Shown: piece after piece, positions 36,134 through 44,478 of the stretch | How the letters are laid out: each line of letters begins with the position of its first letter | Numbering within the stretch: position 1 is the first letter of the stretch | NCBI RefSeq assembly: GCF_003837865.1 | Contig: NZ_RQIS01000008.1 | Coordinates: 186,001 to 250,000 of the forward strand | Origin: Paraburkholderia dinghuensis | Lineage (GTDB): Bacteria; Pseudomonadota; Gammaproteobacteria; Burkholderiales; Burkholderiaceae | Direction: 5' to 3' | Length of the DNA stretch: 64,000 nt | Program-made: the position numbers and the translations under genes | Notes under the pieces: generated by a model | What the model was told of the DNA's origin: nothing | What the model saw: the letters and a program-made list of their open reading frames with translations, nothing else | The model's database searches: none

Positions 36134-36943
36134 CGTGGTGGCTTCTCCTTGGCAGAAGACAGTCCGGCTGTCCGACGTCACTCGACAACGACTCACACGT
36201 GGGCAAGCCGCATACCACGCGGCTTGATTGCGGTCATCCGGCGGGCGGCCCGCAAAGCGGACGACTTGCAGCCGGTGCACGTGGGGCCGGCTGGAATTCG
36301 ACTGCGCGACTGCGGGAAAGCACTGCGCCGGCGCGCCGCGTGCGGCAGACAGCCGGTGCGGGCGCTTCGCGTGTGGAGAGGGGCGCCCGCCATAGATGAA
36401 CGAACGTGGCCGGTTCTCCTGATCACTCAGATTCAGGACAAGCTACATCCGTTCCTTGGATGCGTCAGCCGTCTGTTGCGGCTCAAGACGCGGGAAGAAG
36501 GCCGATTGTGCCACACCTTTTCTGCAATCGTTCCCATCATCCTCAAACGGAAGCCGGTACGGCAAATGCATCCGTCTTGCAGCGTAAGACGAAAATCCGG
36601 CCGCTGCGCGTAAAGCGCGACGACGAAGTCGACTCTCGACAGCGACGGCATCAGCTTCGGGTTTACTGTTTACCGTATGTATACGTAGTAACAGTTAACA
36701 AAGGGGCCGCTCTCCTGTGGATAACCGAGGATAAGTCTGAAAAATCAGTTGCTTGTCGAACTCACAACCGATTGCACAGCATGTGCGGGGCTGACCTGGA
36801 CCCATGAGCAACTTTTTGACCTTTTGCGCGGTGCCGCGAGTTACCCCGTTTACGTCCACATCGATTCCACAGAGGGTTCACCTGCAATCCGCCCGGTTAT
36901 CCACAGATTGGGGTGGATAACCGGGCGTCGCCGGGGGGGCGCA
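36134..36943. other. Gene-free interval holding the oriC candidate (810 bp)
   Basis: No credible gene. The left part (36134-36400) holds the antiporter promoter region and GC-rich palindromic sequence (for example GCCCGCAAAGCGG near 36248). The right part holds the AT-rich inverted repeat and DnaA boxes listed separately. It is the longest gene-free stretch in the window. Confidence 0.7.
36661..36920. other. Candidate chromosomal replication origin (oriC)
   Basis: Perfect DnaA boxes occur at 36716-36724 (TTATCCACA, minus) and 36897-36905 (plus), and a one-mismatch box (TTATCCACC) at 36920-36912. Left of them an AT-rich inverted repeat (GTTTACTGTTTAC at 36661-36673 and GTAACAGTTAAC at 36688-36699, about two-thirds A+T in a GC-rich genome) could be the unwinding element. 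Perfect boxes are otherwise seen only at 33304. Most genes to the left run leftward, the large gsp operon runs rightward, and parAB/parS are 30 kb away. No dnaA is adjacent, which is a caution. Confidence 0.55.
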
Positions 36944-38905
36944 TCAGAGGCTGCGCTGACGGAGTGTGCGCTGCAGGAAACGCGCGGGATCAACGTGCTC
37001 AGCGAGTTCGCGCTCGAGCGGCAGCGGCTCGCCCTCGAGTTGCGACGCGATCAGTTCGGCACCGAGCGCCGCCCACACTAGGCCGCGTGATCCGTATGCA
37101 AAGGCGCCGTATAGGCCCTCGATACGTGGCAGGTCGAGCGGCCAGGCACCTGAGAGCTGCTGCGCGTCGCGGCGCGCGGCGGATTCGTCGCCGAGCTGGC
37201 CGATCATCGGCAAACGGTCGCTCGTGACGCACCGGAACGCGACGCGCCCCGTGCAGTCGTCCGCGTGAGAAGCGTCGCGTGCCGCGTCGAGATCCGGCAG
37301 CATTTGTGCGACACGTTGGAGGTTTTCGGCGTGGCCGGCCGGGCGCAGGGTGTTGTCGGGATCGTCGAGTTCGTAGGTAGCGCCGGTCAGCGTGACGCTG
37401 TCGGGAAGCGGAACGGCGTATCCATCGCCGATCACCGGCACGTGCAGGTTCGCGAGCGGGCTGTGGGCCACGATCGTCAGCTGCCCGCGCACGATCCGGG
37501 TAGGCGCGTAATCAAGCGATGCCGCGCGCGTGGCGTCGTGCGCATTCGCGAAGATCATCACCGGCGCCCCGGCGATAAGCGCGCCGTGGTCGTCGAACGC
37601 GCGCCATTCGTCGCCCGCGCGTTCGATGTGCGCGACGCTTACCCCGAAACGTGCGTCGAGTTGCGCGCCGGCCGCCGCGCATTGTGCGCGACACAACAAG
37701 GCCGGACTGATCGCCCCGGCCATGGGATAGAACCAGCCGCCCTGCGCCAGCGCAATGCCTGCGATCTCTTCGGCGCGTTCGCGCGAGACGGCGAACGCGT
37801 ATTCGTCGGGATACCCGAATGATTCGAGTGCCGCGGCGACGGCACGCGATTCGTCATCAGTGGCAAGTTGCAGCAACCCTTTGCGCGTGCGTGTGAGCTC
37901 GTGGCCGGCCGCTTCGAGCGCTTTCCAGCGTCGCAACGCGTAGAGAAAAGCGGCGCGCGTGATGCGCGACGCGCTGCTGTCGTCGCGCGAAATCATCGGG
38001 TGAAAGACGCCCGCCGGATTGCCCGACGCTTCACATGCGGGCTCCGCGTGCCGTTCGATCAGCGTGACGCGCCAACCGCGCGCGGCGAGCCGTTCGACGA
38101 GCGCGCAGCCGGCCATTCCGGCACCGACCACGATCGCATGTCGCTCGCGTGGGGCGACGGGCAGTGGCGGTTCGTAGCGCCTCACCCGCCAGCGCGGCGC
38201 GAAGCGACCGACGAGCATCGCGCGTTTCGAGCCGAAGCCCGCGATCTTGCGGTACTCGAAGCCGCTCGCCTCGAGTGCCCGTTTGACCTCGCCAGCGCTG
38301 CTCCACGTCGCGAACGTGGCGTTTTCGCCGGCCACGCGCGCGAGTGCCTTGAATACCGCCGGTGACCAGAGGTCGTGATTTTTCGCGGGTGCGAATCCGT
38401 CGAGATAGAACGCGTCTGCTCGCAACCACAGTTTGGGAAGCGCATCGGTTGCATCGCCGAAAACGAGCGTCAGCGTGACGAGTCCTCCGTCAAATTCGAG
38501 GCGATGGACGCCGGGCACGAGCATCGGCCAGGCATCGGCGAGTTCGTGCGCTCGCTCGGTGAGCGATGTATTCGCTACCACTGCGCTGAGCGCGATCCGC
38601 AGGTCGTCGCGGTTGAACGGGTGTTTTTCGACCGAAACAAAATGCAGCCGCTCGCAGCGAGACGCATCGTCGCGCCACGCCTGCCAGGTGGTCAGGAAGT
38701 TCACGCCGATGCCGAAACCGGTCTCCAGCACAGTGAAAACCCTGCGTTCGCGCCATCGCTCCGGCAGTTCGTTGCCTTGCAGAAAGACGCTGTGCGCCTG
38801 GGCGAGTGCGCCGGAAGCGCTGTGGTAAATATCGCCATAAACGGGCGAAAACGGCGTGCCGTCCTCGCGAAAGGCGAGCATGGCGGGAGTCAGGATGGCG
38901 GTCAT
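36944..38905 (-). CDS. mnmC: Bifunctional tRNA mnm5s2U34 methyltransferase / FAD oxidoreductase
   Basis: MnmC (653 aa) finishes the wobble uridine modification begun by MnmE-MnmG: its C-terminal oxidoreductase removes the carboxymethyl group of cmnm5U and its N-terminal domain methylates nm5U with SAM. The N-terminal domain (about 1-235) has the SAM motif VLETGFGIGVNFL near residue 60 and YLDGFAPAKNHDLW near 168. The C-terminal FAD domain starts with VVGAGMAGCALVERLAARG near 262 and includes GNPAGVFHP. It lies at the right edge of the oriC candidate, and it is notable that mnmG also lies near the origin. Confidence 0.95.
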   Translation of the reverse strand: MTAILTPAMLAFREDGTPFSPVYGDIYHSASGALAQAHSVFLQGNELPERWRERRVFTVLETGFGIGVNFLTTWQAWRDDASRCERLHFVSVEKHPFNRDDLRIALSAVVANTSLTERAHELADAWPMLVPGVHRLEFDGGLVTLTLVFGDATDALPKLWLRADAFYLDGFAPAKNHDLWSPAVFKALARVAGENATFATWSSAGEVKRALEASGFEYRKIAGFGSKRAMLVGRFAPRWRVRRYEPPLPVAPRERHAIVVGAGMAGCALVERLAARGWRVTLIERHAEPACEASGNPAGVFHPMISRDDSSASRITRAAFLYALRRWKALEAAGHELTRTRKGLLQLATDDESRAVAAALESFGYPDEYAFAVSRERAEEIAGIALAQGGWFYPMAGAISPALLCRAQCAAAGAQLDARFGVSVAHIERAGDEWRAFDDHGALIAGAPVMIFANAHDATRAASLDYAPTRIVRGQLTIVAHSPLANLHVPVIGDGYAVPLPDSVTLTGATYELDDPDNTLRPAGHAENLQRVAQMLPDLDAARDASHADDCTGRVAFRCVTSDRLPMIGQLGDESAARRDAQQLSGAWPLDLPRIEGLYGAFAYGSRGLVWAALGAELIASQLEGEPLPLERELAEHVDPARFLQRTLRQRSL

Positions 38906-39351
38906 AGGGAACGCGAACGGGCTAAACGGTGCGATGAAAGCGCTGCGAGCGAGCTAACCGGCGTGTTCGACGCAGCTTGAATCGCCCGCCCAGCGGGGCT
39001 TTGCGGGCGCCGGGCGTTGGTTGGACGCAACGCTCGAATGTCCGGAATTGTGAGGCAGGTGGCAGTTTCGACGGATTGCGACGCAAAGGCGCACGCATAA
39101 CCCTGATTCGGGCGAATACCAGTGCAAATCTTCGAAACCCTTGTCGTTATTGGGTTTGCGCTGCGCTATCATAGCAAGCGCCGCCCAGGGAAGCGGCAGC
39201 ACGGCCGTCGAGGCGCAGCGGGGGATTTTGCGCCGCGACGCGAATCGCCGGGGAGCTCCGGAACCGTCGCTGCTCGACGGCGCGGCACGCGACCGTATAA
39301 TCGGCGCGTTCGCGCTGTTCGTGTCAACCTAAACTGATAAGGAACTTCTCA
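38906..39351. other. Divergent intergenic region mnmC / hup (446 bp)
   Basis: This region holds the hup promoter candidate at 39274-39301 and presumably the mnmC promoter. No gene is evident. Small reading frames here overlap on both strands without ribosome sites. Confidence 0.5.
39274..39301 (+). promoter_or_regulatory. Candidate sigma70 promoter for hup
   Basis: TCGACG (39274-39279) and a perfect TATAAT (39296-39301) are spaced 16 bp, 50 bp upstream of the hup ATG. The -10 is ideal, the -35 matches four of six positions. Confidence 0.6.
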
Positions 39352-39630
39352 ATGAATAAACAGGAACTGATCGACGCCGTCGCAGGACAGACGGGCGCAA
39401 GCAAAGCACAAACCGGCGAAACGCTGGACACGCTCCTCGAAGTGATCAAGAAGGCTGTGTCGAAGGGTGACGCGGTGCAGCTGATCGGTTTTGGCAGCTT
39501 CGGTTCGGGCAAGCGTGCGGCACGCACGGGCCGTAACCCGAAGACGGGCGAAACCATCAAGATTCCGGCAGCCAAGACGGTCAAGTTCACCGCTGGCAAG
39601 GCGTTCAAGGACGCCGTCAACAAGCGCTAA
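39352..39630 (+). CDS. hup: Nucleoid protein HU
   Basis: A 92-aa HU-family DNA-bending protein. The start [15 protein letters not shown], the core [22 protein letters not shown] (given across residues 46-67) with the DNA-inserting arm RNPKTGE, and the end [13 protein letters not shown] match HU closely and distinguish it from IHF. HU bends DNA without sequence preference and helps origin unwinding in E. coli; its location 2.4 kb from the oriC candidate is suggestive but not proof. AAGGAACTTCTCA precedes the ATG. A terminator follows. Confidence 0.97.
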   Translation: MNKQELIDAVAGQTGASKAQTGETLDTLLEVIKKAVSKGDAVQLIGFGSFGSGKRAARTGRNPKTGETIKIPAAKTVKFTAGKAFKDAVNKR

Positions 39631-39653
39631 GCAATTACCGCTTCAAGTTGACG

Positions 39654-39676
39654 CCCGCCCTTGGCGGGTTTTTTTT
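39654..39676 (+). terminator. Intrinsic terminator after hup
   Basis: CCCGCC (39654-39659) and GGCGGG (39663-39668) with a three-base loop are followed by eight T (39669-39676). It lies 24 bp after the hup stop. Confidence 0.92.
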
Positions 39677-39773
39677 CGTCCACGCTTTTCATCCGCAGCG
39701 CTTTGCGGAGGTCACGCCCGGACGCCAGACGTGCCGCAAGGAGCGGCATGTCTGGTCATCGTGAACACCCGGC

Positions 39774-41045
39774 TCAACCCGGGCGATGAACGATTTCGCC
39801 TTCGCCGCTATCGTGATCGTGGTCGTGGTCGTCGTCGACGTCCCACGACGGGAACGGATCTGCATACGTGCGCCAGGCGTCGGGGCCCGCTGCGTACTCG
39901 GCATCGGTCAACAGGCACGCGTCGAGCCTGGACTGCCAAGCTGCACGATCCAGATTCACGCCGATCATCACCAGTTCCTGGCGCCGGTCGCCGATGCGCA
40001 CATCGTCGGCATCTCCGTACCAGTCGCGCGCGATTTCACTTTCCAGCTCTGCGTCCAGCGGCCAGCTTTCGCGCGGCTGCGCCGCCCACCACGTACCTGC
40101 CGGTCCGTGACGGCAAGCGCCACCCGCCTGCGAAAGCGAACCGGCAATATCGTTGCGCGTCGCAAGCCAGAAAAAGCCCTTCGTCCGCAGCACACCCTTC
40201 CACTCTTCGTGCAGCAGTGACCACAGCCGCTCCGGATGAAAGGGTCGCCGGGCGCGATACACGAAATTGCCGATGCCGAATTCGTCGGCTTCGCCGTGGT
40301 GGTCGTGGTCGTTGAGCGACGCGAGCCAGCCGGGCGCGCTCGATGCTGCATCGAAATCGAATCGTCCCGTATTGAGGACTTCATTCAGCGGTACCGCGCC
40401 GAAGCGGCTCACCACCTGCACCGCGCGCGGATTGATGCGCGCAAGGATGCGCTGCAGGTGTGCGAGTTCATCGTCGCTGACGAGGTCGGTCTTGTTCACG
40501 ACCAGCACGTCGCAGAATTCGACCTGTTCGATCAGCAATTCGACGAGCTGGCGATCGTCTTCCTCGGTGGCCGCAAGGCCGCGTTCGGCGAGCGCGTCGG
40601 CCGAGCCGTAGTCGCGCAGGAAGTTGAACGCGTCCACGACGGTCACCATCGTGTCGAGCCGGGCGACGTCGGTGAGCGACGTGCCGTCGTCATCGACGAA
40701 GGTGAAGGTTTCGGCGATCGGCATCGGCTCGGCGATGCCCGTCGATTCGATCAGGATCGCGTCGAAGCGATTTTCGTCCGCGAGCCGGCGGATTTCGGTT
40801 AGCAGGTCGTCGCGCAGCGTGCAGCAGATGCAGCCGTTCGACATCTCGACGAGCTTCTCTTCGACGTGCGAAAGCGCGGACGCATCGCGCACGCGCGCCG
40901 CGTCAATATTGACGGCGGCGAGATCGTTGACGATCACGGCGACGCGCAGGCCGGCGCGATTCGCGAGGATATGGTTGAGCAGCGTGGTCTTGCCCGCGCC
41001 AAGAAAACCGGCGAGCACGGTGACGGGCAGTGGCGGCTGGTTCAT
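39774..41045 (-). CDS. CobW-type GTPase (metal chaperone, ZigA/YeiR-like)
   Basis: A 423-aa G3E GTPase of the COG0523 group. Walker A GFLGAGKTT is at residues 13-21, the metal-binding CxCC motif at 72-75 (GCICCTLRDD), and the base-recognition motif VVNKTDLVS near 185. The C-terminal CobW domain is long and the tail is His/Asp-rich (DDDHDHDHDSGE), typical of zinc-handling members. These proteins deliver zinc to client enzymes under deprivation. I see no Zur-like palindrome upstream. The start MNQPPLPVTVLAGFLG at 41045 fits the family; 19 extra upstream residues do not. Confidence 0.92.
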   Translation of the reverse strand: MNQPPLPVTVLAGFLGAGKTTLLNHILANRAGLRVAVIVNDLAAVNIDAARVRDASALSHVEEKLVEMSNGCICCTLRDDLLTEIRRLADENRFDAILIESTGIAEPMPIAETFTFVDDDGTSLTDVARLDTMVTVVDAFNFLRDYGSADALAERGLAATEEDDRQLVELLIEQVEFCDVLVVNKTDLVSDDELAHLQRILARINPRAVQVVSRFGAVPLNEVLNTGRFDFDAASSAPGWLASLNDHDHHGEADEFGIGNFVYRARRPFHPERLWSLLHEEWKGVLRTKGFFWLATRNDIAGSLSQAGGACRHGPAGTWWAAQPRESWPLDAELESEIARDWYGDADDVRIGDRRQELVMIGVNLDRAAWQSRLDACLLTDAEYAAGPDAWRTYADPFPSWDVDDDHDHDHDSGEGEIVHRPG

Positions 41046-41205
41046 TGCAGTAGGGAGATCAGAAAGACGGGGATGTGCCGCGCGAGCGGCGCGAGCCACC
41101 ATTGTGCACCATGCCGGCTGGGCGCGCTGACGGAGCGGGCGGAGATCTGGCTAGGAGTGGGGCTAAAGCGAGCTAAAACTAGATTAAAAGCAGTCTAAAA
41201 GCGGA

Positions 41206-41649
41206 CTACTTCAGGAAATTCCATTGCCGCAGGATTCCGGCGATGTCCTGCGCGTAGCGGTCGCGCAACGACGGCGATTCCGAGTGATAGGCGCCGACGG
41301 CAGCCCACGTGTTGCCGTATTTGTTCATCTTCTGGCGCAGATGCCATGCGGCGATGTACACGTTTTTGCACGGTTCCATGAGCGTGCTCTGCGAGATGCC
41401 GTACTGCAAGAGCGTGGGCAGATGTACGGAATTGATCTGCATTACGCCGTAATCGGTCGAACCATTCGCATTCCTGTGCACTGCGTCGGGTCGGTTGTGC
41501 GACTCCTGCCACGCGATAGCGCGCAGGATCAACGGATTCACCTTCTGATACCGCGCGGCTTCATCGAAACAGTCGGCGTGCGCGAGCGGGCTTGCGACGG
41601 CAAGCGCGAGTGTGGCAGCGACGGTAATCGAACGGAACCGGTTCTTCAT
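41206..41649 (-). CDS. Small lytic transglycosylase (VirB1/IagB-like)
   Basis: A 147-aa secreted lytic transglycosylase. Signal peptide MKNRFRSITVAATLALAVAS with likely cleavage after HA (PLAHA|DCF). The SLT fold is shown by the catalytic glutamate in IAWQESHN (E49), then YGVMQINS and VYIAAWHLRQKM and YHSES. Such small enzymes open peptidoglycan for type III/IV secretion systems, pili or similar machines. It is upstream of and divergent from gspD, so a link with type II secretion is possible but not typical. The ATG at 41649 was chosen for the signal peptide; the longer upstream frame lacks one. Confidence 0.9.
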   Translation of the reverse strand: MKNRFRSITVAATLALAVASPLAHADCFDEAARYQKVNPLILRAIAWQESHNRPDAVHRNANGSTDYGVMQINSVHLPTLLQYGISQSTLMEPCKNVYIAAWHLRQKMNKYGNTWAAVGAYHSESPSLRDRYAQDIAGILRQWNFLK

Positions 41650-42210
41650 CGGTATGGAAAAGGCAGCGGAATTCAGCCAGTACGATACTCGCTGCGTCGC
41701 TGGCGTGGGGCGCACCCGGGTATCGCAGACAGGAAATCGTAAAAGCCTGGGGAATGCCGGGCACGACAGACCACTGCGGGGCGCGACAAGGCACCACAGG
41801 GCGGAACGCGCAGATTGCTCTCGGGAAAACCCGGGCATATGTACGCACCGCCATAGATCGCCCGTATCATACCGGCAGACAAGGACGCGTCAACGAAACT
41901 GGGCCTTCGGACGAGTCAGAATGAGCATTCCCTGATCGATGGGCCGATCAGATCCGAAGGGAAACGGGAAGATCGACGTCAGATAGCTTTCACGCGGCTT
42001 ATTCAAGGTCGTCCGGATTGTTGAAGAAATCAACGGCTACTCCTGTCTTGTGACAATTCCGACATGAAAAGCCGCTAACATTGCTTCTTTTGTGAAGCGT
42101 CGGAAACCGTGGGGACGGTATTCCGTAGCGTTCGACACCAGAAGGTCGGCCGGGCGTGACGCCCGTTCATTCTGTACGAACAGCCAGTGGCGTCCGTCAT
42201 CGGCTTCGAT
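41650..42210. other. Divergent region between lytic transglycosylase and gspD (561 bp)
   Basis: No gene is evident. A hairpin (CGGGCG at 42151-42156, CGCCCG at 42160-42165) sits about 50-80 bp before gspD and may be in its leader. I found no convincing promoter hexamers. Confidence 0.5.
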
Positions 42211-44478
42211 ATGAGATCCATGAGAAGAAATCGTATGGCCTTGCGTCGTGTCGTCACGGCGTTGCTCTTTAGCGGACTCCTCTCGGCGCAGCTTGCGCAC
42301 GCCCAGGTGACGCTGAATTTCGTCAACGCCGATATCGACCAGGTGGCCAAGGCCATCGGTGCGGCGACCGGCAAAACGATCATCGTCGATCCGCGCGTGA
42401 AGGGGCAGCTCAACCTCGTCTCGGAGAACCCCGTTCCCGAGGATCAGGCGCTCAAGACGCTACAGTCGGCGCTGCGCATGCAGGGCTTTTCGCTCGTGCA
42501 GGATCACGGCGTGCTGAAGGTCGTGCCCGAAGCCGACGCCAAGCTCCAGGGCGTGCCGACCTACGTCGGCAACGCGCCAGTCGCCCGTGGCGACCAGGTG
42601 GTGACGCAGGTATTCGTGCTGAAGCACGAATCGGCGAATAACCTGCTGCCGGTGTTGCGCCCGCTCATTTCGCCGAACAACACGATCTCCGCGTACCCGG
42701 GCAACAACACGCTCGTCGTCACCGACTACGCCGACAACGTGCGCCGCATCGGCGCGATCATCGATGGCGTGGACAGCGCCGCCGGCCAGCAGGTAACGGT
42801 CGTTCCGCTGCGCAACGCCAACGCCCTCGATATCGCGCCGCAGATCGCCAAGATGCTCGACCCGGGTGCGATCGGCAGCACGGACCCGACGCTGAAGGTC
42901 TCGGTTGTCGCCGATCCGCGCACGAACGCACTGATGCTGCGCGCGTCGAATACGCAGCGCCTTGCCGCCGCGAAACAACTGGCGACACAACTCGATGCAC
43001 CGACGAGCCAGCCCGGCAACATGCACGTCGTTGCGCTGCGCAACGCCGATGCCGTGGCGCTCGCCAAGACACTGCGCGGCATGCTCGGTAAAGGCGGTAG
43101 CGATACGTCGTCCTCCGGCGGCGGCGCAAATTCGTTCAACCAGACTTCGGGCAGCAGCACGTCGACGGGTACCTCCGGCACGCCGCCGCTGCCGAATTCG
43201 CTCACCGGTAGTTCGTCGTCGTCGAGCAATCCGATGTCGGGTGGCTCCTCCGCCGGCAGCGGTGACGCGCAGTTCTTCGGGAGCGACAAGGACAAGGGTG
43301 ACGAAAATACGCCAGGCGGCATGATCCAGGCCGATTCGGCGACCAACTCGCTCATCATCACGGCGCCGGACGCGGTGTACCGCAACCTGCGGACCGTGAT
43401 CGACCAGCTCGACCGGCGGCGCGCCCAGGTCTATATCGAAGCGCTGCTCGTCGAGTTGAACTCGGACACGAACGCCAATCTCGGTATCCAGTGGCAGATC
43501 GGCACGAACCAGCTGTTCGCCGGTACCAATCTCGCGACTGGCAATGGCAACAGCATCGTCAACCTGACGGCAGGTGCGGCTGGCACGGGAGGCCTCGGAG
43601 GCGCGCTCGCAGCCCAGGGCCTCCAGCAGGGCCTGAATATCGGCTGGATAAAGGATATCTTTGGCGTGAAGGGTCTCGGCGCGTTGCTGCAGGCACTGTC
43701 GCAGACGAGCGATGCCAATGTGCTGTCCACGCCTAACCTCGTCACGCTCGACAACCAGGAAGCGAAGATCGTCGTCGGTACGAACGTGCCGATTCAGACG
43801 GGCCAGTATTCGAACCTCACGAGCGGCACGGCGAGCGCGGCGTTCAACACGTTCGACCGCGTCGACGTCGGTCTGACGCTGCACATCAAGCCGCAGATCA
43901 TCGACGGCGGCCTCCTGAAGCTGCAGCTGTACACGGAGGACTCGGCGATCGTGAACGGCACGACCAACGTGACGACCAATCCGGCCGGTCCCAACTTCAC
44001 CAAGCGTTCGATCCAGTCGACTGTGCTCGCCGACAACGGCGAGATCATCGTGCTCGGCGGCCTGATGCAGGACAACTACCAGGTCAGTAACAGCAAGGTG
44101 CCGCTGCTCGGCGATATCCCATGGATCGGCCAGCTATTCCGCTCGGAAAACAAGACGCGCTCGAAGACGAACCTGATGGTGTTCCTGCGTCCGGTGATCA
44201 TGACGGACGGCGACACGGCGCGGGCGGTGACGTCTAACCGCTACGACTACGTTCAGGGCGTGACAGGCGCATTCCGGTCCGATAACAACCTGATGAGGGA
44301 CCGGGACGATCCGGTGGTGCCGCCGATGCCGGTCGGCCCGAGTCAAGGTGGATCCGCGCTGAACCTGTTCGATCTCGACAAGATGAGGCGTCAGCAGGCA
44401 ACAGGGATGCCGCCCGCAGAGCCCGCTGCCCCGAGCGGCGCAGGGGCGAACGTCGAATCGCCGGGAGCGCACCCGTGA
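42211..44478 (+). CDS. gspD: Type II secretion secretin GspD
   Basis: GspD (755 aa from ATG 42211) is the outer-membrane secretin pore of type II secretion. An N-terminal signal (MRRNRMALRRVVTALLF...) is cleaved near AHA|QVTLN. N0-N3 domains run to about residue 410, with a Ser/Gly-rich insertion (about 295-360) inside N3. The secretin domain follows, with VLSTPNLVTLDNQEAKIVVG and VPLLGDIPWIGQLFRS. ATG 42235, with AGAAG upstream, and GTG 42187 are alternative starts. There is no lipobox and no pilotin gene nearby. The stop overlaps the GTG of gspE. Confidence 0.96.
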   Translation: MRSMRRNRMALRRVVTALLFSGLLSAQLAHAQVTLNFVNADIDQVAKAIGAATGKTIIVDPRVKGQLNLVSENPVPEDQALKTLQSALRMQGFSLVQDHGVLKVVPEADAKLQGVPTYVGNAPVARGDQVVTQVFVLKHESANNLLPVLRPLISPNNTISAYPGNNTLVVTDYADNVRRIGAIIDGVDSAAGQQVTVVPLRNANALDIAPQIAKMLDPGAIGSTDPTLKVSVVADPRTNALMLRASNTQRLAAAKQLATQLDAPTSQPGNMHVVALRNADAVALAKTLRGMLGKGGSDTSSSGGGANSFNQTSGSSTSTGTSGTPPLPNSLTGSSSSSSNPMSGGSSAGSGDAQFFGSDKDKGDENTPGGMIQADSATNSLIITAPDAVYRNLRTVIDQLDRRRAQVYIEALLVELNSDTNANLGIQWQIGTNQLFAGTNLATGNGNSIVNLTAGAAGTGGLGGALAAQGLQQGLNIGWIKDIFGVKGLGALLQALSQTSDANVLSTPNLVTLDNQEAKIVVGTNVPIQTGQYSNLTSGTASAAFNTFDRVDVGLTLHIKPQIIDGGLLKLQLYTEDSAIVNGTTNVTTNPAGPNFTKRSIQSTVLADNGEIIVLGGLMQDNYQVSNSKVPLLGDIPWIGQLFRSENKTRSKTNLMVFLRPVIMTDGDTARAVTSNRYDYVQGVTGAFRSDNNLMRDRDDPVVPPMPVGPSQGGSALNLFDLDKMRRQQATGMPPAEPAAPSGAGANVESPGAHP

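Noticed and set aside
38985..39035. GC-rich palindromic sequence near the mnmC start as a terminator
   Set aside because: It lies at the 5' side of mnmC, has no T-run, and resembles other short GC palindromes (32340, 36248) scattered in the window.
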